64,000 nt of DNA from Massilia antarctica (GCF_015689335.1 NZ_CP065053.1:992001-1056000), one strand, 5' to 3'. Numbered from the stretch's first letter, positions 45,177 through 55,518 are shown. Notes: generated by a model not told the origin, from the sequence alone. Program-made: numbers and translations.

Positions 45177-46847
45177 CTACGAAGCCAGCAACTCGCGCGC
45201 GTGCTTGCGCGTCGTGGCGGTAATTTCCACCCCGCCCAGCATGCGTGCCACCTCTTCCACCCGCGCCTTGTTGTCGAGTACATCGATATGCGACACCGTC
45301 TTGCCCTCCCCCGTGGTCCCCTTGGCCACCTGGAAATGCTGGTTGGCTTGGCTGGCCACCTGCGGCAAGTGCGTCACGCACAGTACCTGGCGCTCCTGCC
45401 CCAGGCGCTTGAGCAGGCGTCCCACCACTTCGGCCACGGCGCCGCCGATGCCGCTGTCGACCTCATCGAAAATCAAGGTCGGCGTGGTGGTCGCGTTCGA
45501 GGTGATCACCGAAATGGCCAGCGCAATCCGCGCCAGCTCACCGCCCGAAGCCACCTTCGCCAGCGGACGCGGCGCCACGCCGGCATGGCCCGCCACCAAA
45601 AACTCCACCTGCTCCACGCCATTGCTGGCCGGCTCGCAGGGATTGAGCCCGACCACGAAACTGCCGCCGGTCATGTTCAGCTCCTGCATGGCCGCCGTCA
45701 CCTGCGTGCCCAGCAGCTTGGCCGCGACCGCGCGCGTGGCCGACAGGCGTGCCGCCGCCGTCATGTAGCTAGCCTTGATTTTCTCTTCCTGCTCGCGCAG
45801 GCCATCCAGGTCGCTGGCGTCGGCCAGTTGCCGCAGGCGCTCCGACAGGCTGGCGAATTCGTCCGGTAACTCGTCCGGCGTGACGCGGAATTTGCGCGCC
45901 GTCGTGTGGATCGCTTCCATGCGCGCGTCGACCTCGCGCAGACGCTGTGGATCGAGGTCGACCCGGTCCAGGTAGTTATTGAGCGCGTACACCGCTTCCT
46001 GCAACTGGATGCGGGCCGGTTCCATGCAGTCGAGCACGCTCTGCAATTGCGCATCCACGGCCACCAGCTTGCCCAGCTTCTGGTTGAGCGACGACAGTTG
46101 GGACAGGATCGGATGGTCCGATTCGGAAATGGCGGCCAGCGCTTCCTGCGCCCCTTCGAGCAGGCTGGCAGCATGCGACAGCCGGCTGTGCTCGTTGGTG
46201 ATCTCGCTCCATTCGCCCGGTTTCACGGCCAGCTTCTTCAGCTCGGCCACCTGCCATTCGAGGCGCTCGCGCTCGATCAGCACATTCTTGGCATTGGTTT
46301 CGAATTCCTCGCGCTGGCGCGCCAGCGCACGCCAGGCCTTGTAGGCGGCGGCCACGGTGCGGGCGTCTGCGCCGGCCCCGGCATCCTTGAAGGCAGCCTG
46401 GTTGTCGAGCAGCGCGCGCTGGGCCTCGCTTTTGAGCAGCGACTGGTGCGCGTGCTGGCCGTGGATATCGACCAGCATGTCGCCCAGGTCGCGCAGCTGG
46501 GCGGCGGTGGCGGCGATGCCGTTGATGAAGGCCTTGGAGCGGCCGGCATTGTCGATTACGCGGCGCAGCAGCGCCCCGCCCTCCTCGACGGCGAATTCGT
46601 TCTGTTCCAGCCAATCACGCGCTGGGGCCACCTCGCTGACTGAAAAATCGGCCGTGATGTCGGCCTTGGCGGCGCCTTCGCGCACCACGCTGGCGTCGCC
46701 GCGCCCGCCCAGCGCCAGTTGCAGCGCATCGATCAGGATCGACTTGCCGGCCCCGGTCTCGCCGGTAAAGACGGAAAAACCGCTGGAAAACTCCAGCTCG
46801 ATGGTATCGACAATGACGAAATCACGGATGGTAAGGGTACGCAGCAT
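45177..46847 (-). CDS. recN: DNA repair protein RecN
   Basis: A 556-residue SMC-like ATPase: Walker A FTGETGAGKSILIDAL near residue 30, a central coiled-coil of about 250 residues, and the C-terminal signature SGGELARIALAI followed by Walker B TLIFDEVDSGIGG. It acts in double-strand-break repair and is normally SOS induced; I saw no clear LexA box in the 53-bp gap before it. It follows nadK on the same strand, the common nadK-recN order. Confidence 0.97.
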   Translation of the reverse strand: MLRTLTIRDFVIVDTIELEFSSGFSVFTGETGAGKSILIDALQLALGGRGDASVVREGAAKADITADFSVSEVAPARDWLEQNEFAVEEGGALLRRVIDNAGRSKAFINGIAATAAQLRDLGDMLVDIHGQHAHQSLLKSEAQRALLDNQAAFKDAGAGADARTVAAAYKAWRALARQREEFETNAKNVLIERERLEWQVAELKKLAVKPGEWSEITNEHSRLSHAASLLEGAQEALAAISESDHPILSQLSSLNQKLGKLVAVDAQLQSVLDCMEPARIQLQEAVYALNNYLDRVDLDPQRLREVDARMEAIHTTARKFRVTPDELPDEFASLSERLRQLADASDLDGLREQEEKIKASYMTAAARLSATRAVAAKLLGTQVTAAMQELNMTGGSFVVGLNPCEPASNGVEQVEFLVAGHAGVAPRPLAKVASGGELARIALAISVITSNATTTPTLIFDEVDSGIGGAVAEVVGRLLKRLGQERQVLCVTHLPQVASQANQHFQVAKGTTGEGKTVSHIDVLDNKARVEEVARMLGGVEITATTRKHARELLAS

Positions 46848-46900
46848 GAAGATGTGTCAGTCCAGTATTCAAACGGGGAATGGCGTGCGGGACAGCGCTG

Positions 46901-47803
46901 TTAGCGCAGCTTGCCCTCGCCCGACGGATATTCGTTCCAGTGCAATTTTTCGCGCAGGGTGTCGTAATAGCTCCAGCCTTCCGGATGCAGGAAGGTGATG
47001 TGGTTGGGCGAGCGCGAGATGACGATCTGGTCGCCATGCGCGAGGCTGGCGAAGGTTTGCATGTCGAAATTGACGCTGGTGTCGCGCCCGCCGACGATCT
47101 CGATCACGATTTCGCTGCTGTCGGGCACCACGATCGGCCGGTTCGACAGCGCGTGCGGGGCGATCGGCACCAGCACGATGCCGCCCAGGCTGGGATGGAG
47201 CAGCGGCCCGCCGGCCGAGAGCGCATAGGCGGTCGAGCCGGTCGGAGTCGCGATGATCAGGCCGTCGGAGCGCTGGTTGTACATGAAATTGCCGTCCACG
47301 GCCACTTTCAGCTCGACCATGCCGGCGCCGGCGCCGCGCGCCACCACCACATCGTTGACCGCCAGCCCGCAGGCGATCATGGCGCCGCCGCGCAGCACCC
47401 GCCCTTCGAGCAGGGTGCGCTTTTCGGCGCGCGCCTTGCCGCCCAGGATGTCGCCCAGCACCGGGATCATGCGCTCGACGGGAATGTCGGTCATGAAGCC
47501 CAGGCGCCCCAGGTTGATGCCGATCAGCGGCACGTCGAAGGGCGCGAGCTGGCGCGCGATGCCGAGCATGGTGCCGTCGCCGCCCATGACGATGACGGCG
47601 CAGGCCACCGCGCCGATGCCGCTCACGCTCATCGCCTCGACCTCGGCCAGGCCGAGATGGGCCGCCGTTTCGCTCTCGAACAGCACGCGGTAGCCGGCGC
47701 CGCGCAGGAAGGCAATCAGGCGGGCGACCGGCTCGCCGATGCCGTCCGTGTTGTGCCGCACGACGAGCGCGATGGTTTTTTGCGGTTCTTGCGTAGCTGG
47801 CAT
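46901..47803 (-). CDS. nadK: NAD kinase
   Basis: A 300-residue ATP-NAD kinase that makes NADP+. It has the catalytic [11 protein letters not shown] motif, then [12 protein letters not shown], the NDVVVARG segment and [12 protein letters not shown]. It is upstream of recN. In many Betaproteobacteria hrcA lies beside nadK; here the next gene is the unrelated DUF4157 gene, and hrcA is absent from the window. Confidence 0.97.
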   Translation of the reverse strand: MPATQEPQKTIALVVRHNTDGIGEPVARLIAFLRGAGYRVLFESETAAHLGLAEVEAMSVSGIGAVACAVIVMGGDGTMLGIARQLAPFDVPLIGINLGRLGFMTDIPVERMIPVLGDILGGKARAEKRTLLEGRVLRGGAMIACGLAVNDVVVARGAGAGMVELKVAVDGNFMYNQRSDGLIIATPTGSTAYALSAGGPLLHPSLGGIVLVPIAPHALSNRPIVVPDSSEIVIEIVGGRDTSVNFDMQTFASLAHGDQIVISRSPNHITFLHPEGWSYYDTLREKLHWNEYPSGEGKLR

Positions 47804-47918
47804 GGACTTCTCGGCGGTTGAGGGGCGACACGCAGGAGATTACCCCATAATGCCTGCTTCTGCTATACGGCGGCCGTTGGCGGCAGTACTGTATGCATCC
47901 ACAGTGGCGCAGTATAAG

Positions 47919-47945
47919 TGCGACTGCCCGCGCGGGCAAGTCGCA
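47919..47945 (-). terminator. Hairpin after the DUF4157-PARP gene
   Basis: TGCGACTGCCCGC directly abuts GCGGGCAAGTCGCA (one-base bulge, 13 bp pairing, no true loop, so the inner pairs must open). It lies 18 bp after the stop on the minus strand. No T run. Possible terminator. Confidence 0.35.
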
Positions 47946-47962
47946 ATCCGCCGTGCCGGCGC

Positions 47963-50179
47963 TTATTGCGCAATCGTGCGCCGGCCGGTACGCATGTTCT
48001 CCGCCGGAATCTCGGATTCGATGATATAGGCTGGATACATCTGGATCGCGTCCGGCACAGTAAGGCTGGTATCCCGGTAGACAAGATCTTCCGCCGCAAG
48101 TTCACCATCCTCATTCAGGCTCAGGCGGAACTCCCGGTCCTGAACGGTGGAATGCAAGGGCGTATCATTGGCATAGGAAGTCGCAACAGTGTCGCTCGCT
48201 CGTCCCAAATGAGGCATATCTTGGCCTTGCGCCCGCATTTTATTCCCGGTCGCTTCTGGATAGTTAATGTTGTGCTGGGTCATTTCCAGATTCCCCCGCG
48301 TCCTGCGCGCCCTATCGCCCACCTGGTGCGTGCGTCCCGCAAACACGCGCGCGACCAGCACGTAATGCTTGTACGTGGCGGGCTCGCCGTTGACGCCGGC
48401 AATCTTTTCAGGCGGAGCGTACGCAAGGGCCTTGGCAAATTGATCGGTGAACGCGGTCCCATAGCCGGTTTTTCCATACCCTTTTATGAAGGTATAGTTG
48501 ACGAACTCCGGATCGAATCCGCTTTTACTGATGTTGTAGACGTTGGCTTTTGAGGTGCCGTGAAAAAGATAGTATTCGCCGGCGCCGCCGGCTGTCATCC
48601 TGTCAATCAATGCGTCCTCGCCCTTGCCCCGGATCGTTTGCGACGCGCTCCAATTGGCTTGCGCTGCGCCGAACTGACGGTCTTGCTGTTGATGCACGGT
48701 GTTTTGCCGGTAAGCAGCCCATGTGGGCGCATTGCGGTTGATGAAAATATTCGTGACCTGCGCGCCGGTGATGGCGATCATCTCGGCATCGTTAAAATTC
48801 TTGCCGGCATACGATTCCAGCCAGGCCCGCCCGTTTCTTGCGCGTTCGCCACCCACCTTCGCGTCCCTCAGCTCATGATCCTTGGCCAGAGTGCCCGGCA
48901 TGGCGGCGGCATTCATATCGAGAAACCTTTGGGCCTCGATAAAAAATGCACTGTTGTGCGCGGCGCGGTCCAGGCCGAGGTCGCCGTTGGGATCGATGAT
49001 GCCGTAGGCATTGCCAGCAATATTGTCCAAATCGACCGCCGTCAGGCCAAGATCGGCCAGCGGCATTTGTTCTGTCAGCGGATTCCGCGTTTTTTCGGCC
49101 CAGGCCTTGATTGCCCTCGGTGCCGCATCGCGGCGGTTCGCGACCCGCGGCGGCAAGTGACCGCCCTGTGCGGCCTGTTGCAGATAGCCGAGCACTTGCA
49201 ACGCAACCGAGCCGGCAGGAGCGGCAGCCTGCAAGACGGCGCTGCCGGCGGAATCGGTCTCGATATGTTCGTAGACCACCCAGCCCCGCCGCCACTGCGC
49301 GGGATTGCCATGAACGGTACCGGTAGCGTCGGCAACCGCTGCACAAAAGACATGGTCTTTCATGACAGTCCTCAGCCCCTTGTTGAAATTGTCTCGCAAG
49401 TTGCCCTGATAGACGATGACGCTCCCTGGTGCAAGGGTGGCGATCTCCCCGGTCTTATTGTTTCTTAGTGTGCTCGCGCCAACGATGCGTCCGAGATACA
49501 GGGTGTTCACCTGTTGCATGAACCCGTTCGCCAGGGCGGCCCGTTCCTCGTTGGTTCCCAATTGAATGACACCACCGGCCTGGAACCTGCCCTGCAGCGG
49601 CGCATGGCTGCGTTCCACCAAGGGAAGCGAACGGGCTTTTTCGCCCATCACGTCTGCCTCTTTCTCCAAGGCACGATCGGTATTGACCGGGCCTGCGCCC
49701 TTCATCTGCGAATTTGCTGGTACCCGTCCTTGCTTCTGCTGTACCACGTGCCATGCCTCATGGGGAAGATAGGCTTCCTGTCCCGGCGCCACATGGATTT
49801 CCGTGCCTTGGGCAAATGCATGCGCTTGCAGGGTTCCGGGGCGCTCCGAGTTGTAATGGACCTTGACATCGTCCATGGCGTAGCCGGACAGGTCTTCCAT
49901 GCCTGATTGCAATTTCTCAGGCAGCCCGTTGCGGTTCCGTTTTGCCAGGATGGCCGGATGCTTTTCTTCATCCTTCATATGCCCACTCGGCTGGAAAGAC
50001 CGCAATTGCCCGACCCGAGCGCTGTTATTGGCCAGATCCTGCAATGTTCGATGCACGCCCGCTTGAGCACGGTTATCCATAAACTGCAACGCCGGCGCGC
50101 TGGCGCCGGTTTGTTGAGTAGCGCCCCTGTTCATCGGCCGCATGTGATTTTCCGGCGTCTTGTCAGCGTGAATGGTCAT
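47963..50179 (-). CDS. DUF4157 (eCIS-core) protein with C-terminal PARP-like ADP-ribosyltransferase domain
   Basis: A 738-residue protein with no signal peptide. Residues about 85-165 form a DUF4157 domain: DLSGYAMDDVKVHYN, GTEIHVAPGQE and LPHEAWHVVQQKQGRV, with metallopeptidase-like HEAWH at 140-144. This domain marks cargo of extracellular contractile injection systems. The middle (210-520) is not recognised. The last about 210 residues resemble PARP-type ADP-ribosyltransferases: HGTSKANVYNI (His540), GYGTAFTDQFAKALAY (572-587), a LAAEDLVY segment whose Glu697 aligns with the catalytic Glu of EYIVY in PARP1, and YPAYIIES. The usual first Tyr is Ala576. It looks like an injected toxin; no injection-machine or immunity gene is in the window. 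It sits alone between nadK and a divergent gene, with an AGGGAT site before ATG 50179. Confidence 0.8.
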   Translation of the reverse strand: MTIHADKTPENHMRPMNRGATQQTGASAPALQFMDNRAQAGVHRTLQDLANNSARVGQLRSFQPSGHMKDEEKHPAILAKRNRNGLPEKLQSGMEDLSGYAMDDVKVHYNSERPGTLQAHAFAQGTEIHVAPGQEAYLPHEAWHVVQQKQGRVPANSQMKGAGPVNTDRALEKEADVMGEKARSLPLVERSHAPLQGRFQAGGVIQLGTNEERAALANGFMQQVNTLYLGRIVGASTLRNNKTGEIATLAPGSVIVYQGNLRDNFNKGLRTVMKDHVFCAAVADATGTVHGNPAQWRRGWVVYEHIETDSAGSAVLQAAAPAGSVALQVLGYLQQAAQGGHLPPRVANRRDAAPRAIKAWAEKTRNPLTEQMPLADLGLTAVDLDNIAGNAYGIIDPNGDLGLDRAAHNSAFFIEAQRFLDMNAAAMPGTLAKDHELRDAKVGGERARNGRAWLESYAGKNFNDAEMIAITGAQVTNIFINRNAPTWAAYRQNTVHQQQDRQFGAAQANWSASQTIRGKGEDALIDRMTAGGAGEYYLFHGTSKANVYNISKSGFDPEFVNYTFIKGYGKTGYGTAFTDQFAKALAYAPPEKIAGVNGEPATYKHYVLVARVFAGRTHQVGDRARRTRGNLEMTQHNINYPEATGNKMRAQGQDMPHLGRASDTVATSYANDTPLHSTVQDREFRLSLNEDGELAAEDLVYRDTSLTVPDAIQMYPAYIIESEIPAENMRTGRRTIAQ

Positions 50180-50439
50180 ATCGTGAATCCCTATTTCATC
50201 AATTGTTGAAATATTGCATTCATTAAAAATTGCCCAAAGTTAAGCCAATTTTCGTCCTTATGTCACGGCGGTCTCCAGTATGCGGCATCAGGCCGGCCGC
50301 ATCAAAATTTCCCAGCTACGCAATCGCTCTTGCGTCCAGGCCTGCGCGAGGACGCGTGCGCGTGGCGCTCAATTGAACGGCCACCTTCCCCTCGAAGCGA
50401 TACCATTTGCACAATGAGTCATCCACAGGGAGCTGCACC

Positions 50440-50748
50440 ATGGTTACCGAAACACAAGACCGTAAAATCAACACCGACGCCAAGATCCATGACGACGACG
50501 TCAAGCGCCTGCCGCACGAGCGCGACGAGTCGCCCGACGGCCACGACAAGGAACCGCGCGGCGTCATGAAACAGGCGGCCGACGACCTGGCCCAGGGCCT
50601 GGTCGATACCGACATGCACGGCATGCGCGGCGTCGAAGAAGTCGCGCCCGCCGGCGGTTCGGGCCAGGCCCGGCCCAAGGCGGACGCCGGCAGTGGCATG
50701 CGCCATCACGAGCCGTCGAACCAGGCCAAGGGCAAGGACAAAGAATGA
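50440..50748 (+). CDS. Disordered hydrophilic protein of unknown function
   Basis: A 102-residue, strongly charged protein (Asp, Lys, Glu, Gly rich; few hydrophobic residues) without signal peptide, probably unstructured. Start ATG 50440 ([13 protein letters not shown]) has GGGAG about nine bases upstream. Its stop overlaps the start of the PQQ dehydrogenase (ATGA), so the two are translated together. No family recognised. Confidence 0.7.
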   Translation: MVTETQDRKINTDAKIHDDDVKRLPHERDESPDGHDKEPRGVMKQAADDLAQGLVDTDMHGMRGVEEVAPAGGSGQARPKADAGSGMRHHEPSNQAKGKDKE

Positions 50749-52046
50749 AACGCTCGCGTCTGATGGTGGCGCTCGGCCTGGCCGCTGCCGCGCTCGCTGC
50801 GCACGGGCAGACCATGCCGTCCGGCTTCGGCCCGAATCCGGCGCTGCCGGCGCCCTCGCGCTCGCTGCTGCCGACCATGAACATCGCCCCGGCCGATCCC
50901 TGGCCCAAGGGGACCAAACCGGCGGTGGCCCAGGGCTTGGCGGTGGCGGCCTACGCCAGCGGGTTGGAGCATCCACGCTGGCTGTACGTACTGCCCAATG
51001 GCGACGTGCTGGTGGCGGAAACCAACGCGCCGCCCAAGCCCGACGAAGGCTTCAGCCTGCGCGGCATGGTGATGAAGCATGAAATGAAAAAGGCCGGCGC
51101 GGCCGTGCCGTCCGCCAACCGGATTACCCTGCTGCGCGGGACCGGGCCGACTGGCGAGGCGGCCAGCCGCTCGGTGTTTCTCGACGGCCTGTTCTCGCCG
51201 TTCGGCATGGCGTTGGTGGGCAACGACCTGTATGTCGCCAATGCCGACGCGCTGCTGCGCTTTCCGTACCAGGAAGGGCAGACCCGGATCGCTGCGAAAG
51301 GTGTCAAGGTGCTGGACTTGCCGGCCGGGATCAATCATCACTGGACCAAGAACCTCGTGGCCAGTCCCGACGGCACCCGTTTGTATATCTCGGTCGGCTC
51401 GAACAGCAACGCCGGCGAAAACGGACTGGACAAGGAAGAAGGCCGCGCCGCGATCTGGGAATTCAACCCGGCCGATGGCAAGTCGCGCCTGTTCGCCACG
51501 GGCTTGCGCAATCCGGTCGGCATGGGCTTCCAGCCGGAAAGCGGGGCGCTATGGACCAGCGTGAACGAACGCGACGAGCTGGGCAACGACCTCGTGCCCG
51601 ACTACATGACCTCGGTGAAGGATGGCGGCTTTTACGGCTGGCCGTACAGCTACTTCGGCCAGAATGTCGATGCGCGGGTGGAACCGCCGCGGCCCGACCT
51701 GGTGGCCAGGGCGCTCACACCAGATTACGCGCTGGGCGCGCATACGGCCTCGCTCGGCCTGGCGTTCTATAACGCCGACCTGATGCCCGCCTTTAAGAAT
51801 GGCGCGCTGATCGGCCAGCACGGTTCGTGGAACCGCAAGCCGTTTGCCGGCTACAAGCTGATCTACGTGCCGTTCACCGACGGCAAGCCGAACGGTGCGC
51901 CCCAGGATGTGCTGACCGGCTTTCTTAGCCCCGAGGGACACGCTTTCGGGCGTCCGGTCGGGGTGGCGGTGGATCAGGGCGGCGGCATCCTGGTCGCCGA
52001 CGATGTCGGCAATACGGTCTGGCGCATCACGCCCAGCGGCAAATAG
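50745..52046 (+). CDS. PQQ-dependent sugar dehydrogenase (sorbosone dehydrogenase family)
   Basis: A 433-residue secreted beta-propeller oxidoreductase, signal peptide ending near AHGQ (residue 22). It has the PQQ-glucose/sorbosone dehydrogenase pattern: [70 protein letters not shown] and the final [10 protein letters not shown]. It oxidises an aldose or sorbosone in the periplasm. No PQQ synthesis genes are nearby. Translationally coupled to the small upstream gene. Confidence 0.85.
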   Translation: MKRSRLMVALGLAAAALAAHGQTMPSGFGPNPALPAPSRSLLPTMNIAPADPWPKGTKPAVAQGLAVAAYASGLEHPRWLYVLPNGDVLVAETNAPPKPDEGFSLRGMVMKHEMKKAGAAVPSANRITLLRGTGPTGEAASRSVFLDGLFSPFGMALVGNDLYVANADALLRFPYQEGQTRIAAKGVKVLDLPAGINHHWTKNLVASPDGTRLYISVGSNSNAGENGLDKEEGRAAIWEFNPADGKSRLFATGLRNPVGMGFQPESGALWTSVNERDELGNDLVPDYMTSVKDGGFYGWPYSYFGQNVDARVEPPRPDLVARALTPDYALGAHTASLGLAFYNADLMPAFKNGALIGQHGSWNRKPFAGYKLIYVPFTDGKPNGAPQDVLTGFLSPEGHAFGRPVGVAVDQGGGILVADDVGNTVWRITPSGK

Positions 52047-52155
52047 CTGCACCGCAGCAGGGCTACAGCTTCATTGTGCGCTGGCGAACAGATGGACCGA
52101 TGGTCGCGGCGCATGATGGCTTGATTGCATTTAAACAAATTTAAGGAGAAACACC

Positions 52156-52584
52156 ATGATCAAACGTTCAGGAAGCGCTGTCTGGAGTGGCGGCATCAAG
52201 GATGGCAAAGGCAGCATTTCGACCCAGAGCGGCGTGCTCGACAATACACAATACGGTTTCAATACCCGTTTCGAAAACGGTCCGGGAACCAATCCGGAAG
52301 AATTGATCGGCGCGGCGCATGCCGGCTGCTTCACGATGGCCTTGTCGGGACAGTTGGGCGAAGCGGGCATGACGGCGCAAAAGCTGACGACCACCGCGAC
52401 CGTGTCGCTGGACAAGACCGACGATGGCTTCACGATCTCGGCCGTGCATTTGAATCTGGTGGCGACCATTCCCGGCGCTAACCAGGAAGCCTTCGAAGCG
52501 GCGGTACTGCGCGCGAAAAACAATTGCCCGGTGTCGAAGCTGTTGAATGCGGCGATCACCCTCGACGCCCGCCTGGAAGAGTAA
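52156..52584 (+). CDS. osmC: OsmC-family peroxiredoxin
   Basis: A 142-residue OsmC protein: the resolving pair of cysteines appears as AHAGCFTMALS (Cys near 59) and NNCPVSKLL (Cys near 125), and the N terminus SAVWSGGIKDGKGSIS is typical of OsmC rather than Ohr. It reduces organic hydroperoxides. AAGGAG lies nine bases before ATG 52156. A REP-like hairpin follows and may terminate it. Confidence 0.93.
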   Translation: MIKRSGSAVWSGGIKDGKGSISTQSGVLDNTQYGFNTRFENGPGTNPEELIGAAHAGCFTMALSGQLGEAGMTAQKLTTTATVSLDKTDDGFTISAVHLNLVATIPGANQEAFEAAVLRAKNNCPVSKLLNAAITLDARLEE

Positions 52585-52590
52585 ACACGG

Positions 52591-52634
52591 CTGTCATTCC
52601 CGCGCCAGGGCAACACCGGGCGCGGGAGTGACAG
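52591..52634. repeat. REP-like hairpin after osmC
   Basis: Arms CTGTCATTCCCGCGCC (52591-52606) and GGGCGCGGGAGTGACAG (52618-52634) with one mismatch and about 11 bases between. The outer sequence matches the other REP-like elements (TCATTCCCGCGC). It starts six bases after osmC and may also terminate it. Confidence 0.75.
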
Positions 52635-52809
52635 TCATGCGATGAACACGTCCGTCCTCCCCCTCGTCTTGCCTCTTCCCCCGTCGGTTCCCTGCGCTGC
52701 GCCTGCGCACCATCCTAGTGCGATTTCGCATATATAAACGTAAAAACAATCGTTCGCGAGGTGTTTGCTTGTTGGTATCATTAATTTTTGACTACCATAA
52801 AGCACCTCA

Positions 52810-55518
52810 ATGACAATCACACATTTGAAATTGACGCCCTTGGCGGCAGCGGCGATCACCTTGCTGTGCGGCGCGGTGCAGCAGGCGCAGGCGCAGGCGC
52901 AAACCGCCAGCGCCGCGGAGGCGGCCCCCCCCACGTCATCGGTCGTCATCACCGGTTCGCGCATCGCGCGGGCAAGCGTCGAAGGGCCGTCCGCCGTGGT
53001 GGTCATCACCGGCGAGGAAATTACCAAACAAGGTTACAAGAACCTGTTCGACGCCCTCAACAACCAGGCTCAGAACAGCGGCTTCACCACGGGAGCCGAT
53101 TTCGGCAATACCCACACCCCATCGGCTAACACCATCAGCCTGCGCGGCCTGGGCCCGAACCATACCCTGATCCTGCTCAACGGCCGCCGCCTGGCCGACT
53201 TCCCGACCGCGTATGAAGGCGAGGTCAACTTCACCAACCTGGCCAACATCCCGTCGAGCATCGTCGAACGGGTGGAAATCCTCAGCGGCGGCGCCTCCGC
53301 CGTGTACGGTTCCGACGCCATCGCCGGCGTGGTCAACATCATCCTCAAGAAAAAGGCCGACGGCATCGACGTCAACCTCAAGGGCGGCACCACCTCGCGC
53401 GGCGGCGGCGGCGACCGCCGCCTGCAGATCAGCGGCGGACGCAGCTTCGAGAAGCTCAACACCGTGTTCAGCCTGGAGGTGCTCGACCGCGAGCCGCTGT
53501 GGAGCAACCAGCGCGACTTCATGGCCGTACGCGAGGGCACGCCGACCAATGCCTTGTCGCGCAAGAACGTCAACACCGGCAACTACGTCGACCTGGGCGA
53601 CGCCTGCAATGCGCTCGGCGACCTGTTCGGCGGCAGCGAATTCAAATACACGGCGAAAAAAGGCACTTACTGCGCCAGCAACAAGGTCAGCCCGACCTAC
53701 TGGACCACCCAGACCAAGAACCGCAGCACCAATCTGTTCGGCAGCGCCAACTATGCGCTGTCGCCGTCGACCGAGCTGTTCGCCGAATTCCTGCTCGGCC
53801 AAAACAAGACCGCCAACAACACGCGCGGCCCGGCCTGGACCTCGGCCTCGACCGGCAACGGCTATTTCTTCAACAAGAACAGCGGCGTGTACGAAACCTG
53901 GACCAAATACATCTCGCCCGAGGAAATGGGCGGCGTGCAGCGCTACAACCGCACCTGGGACGACCAGGCCAGCTCGCTCTCCCTGGGCGCCAAGGGCGAC
54001 ATTCCGGGCACCAGCTGGCGCTATGAAGCCGGCTACAGCGCCTCGTTCTACAAGAGCGAAGGCCATGTGCAGCGCGCGCTGGCCAATATCGACAGCTTTT
54101 TCCTGGGGCCGAAACTGGGCACCGATACGGACGGCGTCGCCATTTACGCGCCGAATCAGGCGCGCCTGACCCAGCGCCTCACTCCCGAGCAATTCAACAG
54201 CATCACCGGCCAGGCCGACAGCGACGACAGCTCGCGCAACCAGACCCTGAGCCTGGTCGCGACCGGCGAACTGTTCACCTTGCCGGCCGGGCCGGTCAAG
54301 CTGGCGACCATCGCCGAAGCCGGCCACCAGCGCTTCGTCAACAAGCCGGACCAGCGCTACGGCGAAGGCGCGTTCAACATCGTATCGAGCAGCGATATCA
54401 CGACAGGCTCGCGCCGCCGCTACGCCTTGGGCGTGGAAGCGAGCGTGCCGCTGCTCAAGGATTTGAACTCGACCCTGGCCGGCCGCTACGACCGCTACAA
54501 TTTTGCCGGCCGCAACGAAGGCAAGCTGACCTACAACGCCGGCGTCGAATGGCGTCCGCTCAAGCCGCTGCTGGTGCGCGGCAACTACGCCACCAGCTTC
54601 CGCGCTCCCGACATGAATTACATCTTCAAGGCGCGCGGCACCGGTTATTACTCGTCGACCACCGACTATTACCGTTGCGCCCAGGCCGGCCAAAGCATCG
54701 ATACCTGCGAATTCGCCAACGTTTCGCCGGGCAACGACTACATCCAGACCGGCAGCAAGGATTTGCGCTCGGAAAAAGGCAAATCCTACGGGCTGGGCGC
54801 GGTATGGTCGCCCAGCGCCGACTTCGACGTCTCGGTCGACTACTGGAACGTCAAGATCGACGACCTGGTCACCAATCTGAGCGCCGACGTCTTGCTGCGC
54901 AAGGAATCGGACTGCCGCATCGCCGGGGACTTGAGTTCGCCGACCTGCGTCGACGCCATCAACCGCATCGGGCGCTATGCGAAAACGGCGCTCAACAAGC
55001 CGGGCGAGATCCGCGAAATCCGGGTCAATCCGATCAACGCCGCTTACCAAGATGCCGACGGGATCGACCTGAGCGCGCGCTATGTGCTGCGCAGCGCCGA
55101 CTGGGGCAAGTTCACACTCAAGGGCAATTACTCGAAGTCCTTCAGCAAGAACTCGCGCCAGTTCGCGGGCGACGTGCTCAAGGATGAGCTGGACGACCTC
55201 TCCAACCAGGATTGGCGCGACAAGCTCAATGCCAGCTTGAACTGGAACGTGGGCAACTGGTCGAACACCGTGTTCGCCCAGCGCTACGGCAAGGTGCCGA
55301 ACGCCGCGCAGACGGCCTTCCTGTCGCCCACCCCCCTGGTCAACCTGTCGAGCGTGTACACGGTCAGCGAGCGCGCCACGGTATCGGTGGCGGTCAATAA
55401 CGTCAACAACCGCATCAAGCGCGACACCACGGGCGGCTGGCCGAACTACCCGGTCGGCAACTACAGCCCGGTCGGACGCCAGATCTGGCTGGAGCTCAAC
55501 TACCACTTCGGTTCCTGA
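52810..55518 (+). CDS. TonB-dependent outer-membrane receptor
   Basis: A 902-residue receptor: signal peptide ending near QAQAQ, a TonB-box-like SSVVITGSRI near residue 45, a plug domain with LRGLGPNHTLILLNGRRLADF and VERVEILSGGASAVYGSDAIAGVVNIILK, then a 22-strand barrel ending in a Phe-containing strand (LELNYHFGS). It imports a ligand that cannot be named. It has 225 bp upstream with no gene. Confidence 0.93.
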   Translation: MTITHLKLTPLAAAAITLLCGAVQQAQAQAQTASAAEAAPPTSSVVITGSRIARASVEGPSAVVVITGEEITKQGYKNLFDALNNQAQNSGFTTGADFGNTHTPSANTISLRGLGPNHTLILLNGRRLADFPTAYEGEVNFTNLANIPSSIVERVEILSGGASAVYGSDAIAGVVNIILKKKADGIDVNLKGGTTSRGGGGDRRLQISGGRSFEKLNTVFSLEVLDREPLWSNQRDFMAVREGTPTNALSRKNVNTGNYVDLGDACNALGDLFGGSEFKYTAKKGTYCASNKVSPTYWTTQTKNRSTNLFGSANYALSPSTELFAEFLLGQNKTANNTRGPAWTSASTGNGYFFNKNSGVYETWTKYISPEEMGGVQRYNRTWDDQASSLSLGAKGDIPGTSWRYEAGYSASFYKSEGHVQRALANIDSFFLGPKLGTDTDGVAIYAPNQARLTQRLTPEQFNSITGQADSDDSSRNQTLSLVATGELFTLPAGPVKLATIAEAGHQRFVNKPDQRYGEGAFNIVSSSDITTGSRRRYALGVEASVPLLKDLNSTLAGRYDRYNFAGRNEGKLTYNAGVEWRPLKPLLVRGNYATSFRAPDMNYIFKARGTGYYSSTTDYYRCAQAGQSIDTCEFANVSPGNDYIQTGSKDLRSEKGKSYGLGAVWSPSADFDVSVDYWNVKIDDLVTNLSADVLLRKESDCRIAGDLSSPTCVDAINRIGRYAKTALNKPGEIREIRVNPINAAYQDADGIDLSARYVLRSADWGKFTLKGNYSKSFSKNSRQFAGDVLKDELDDLSNQDWRDKLNASLNWNVGNWSNTVFAQRYGKVPNAAQTAFLSPTPLVNLSSVYTVSERATVSVAVNNVNNRIKRDTTGGWPNYPVGNYSPVGRQIWLELNYHFGS

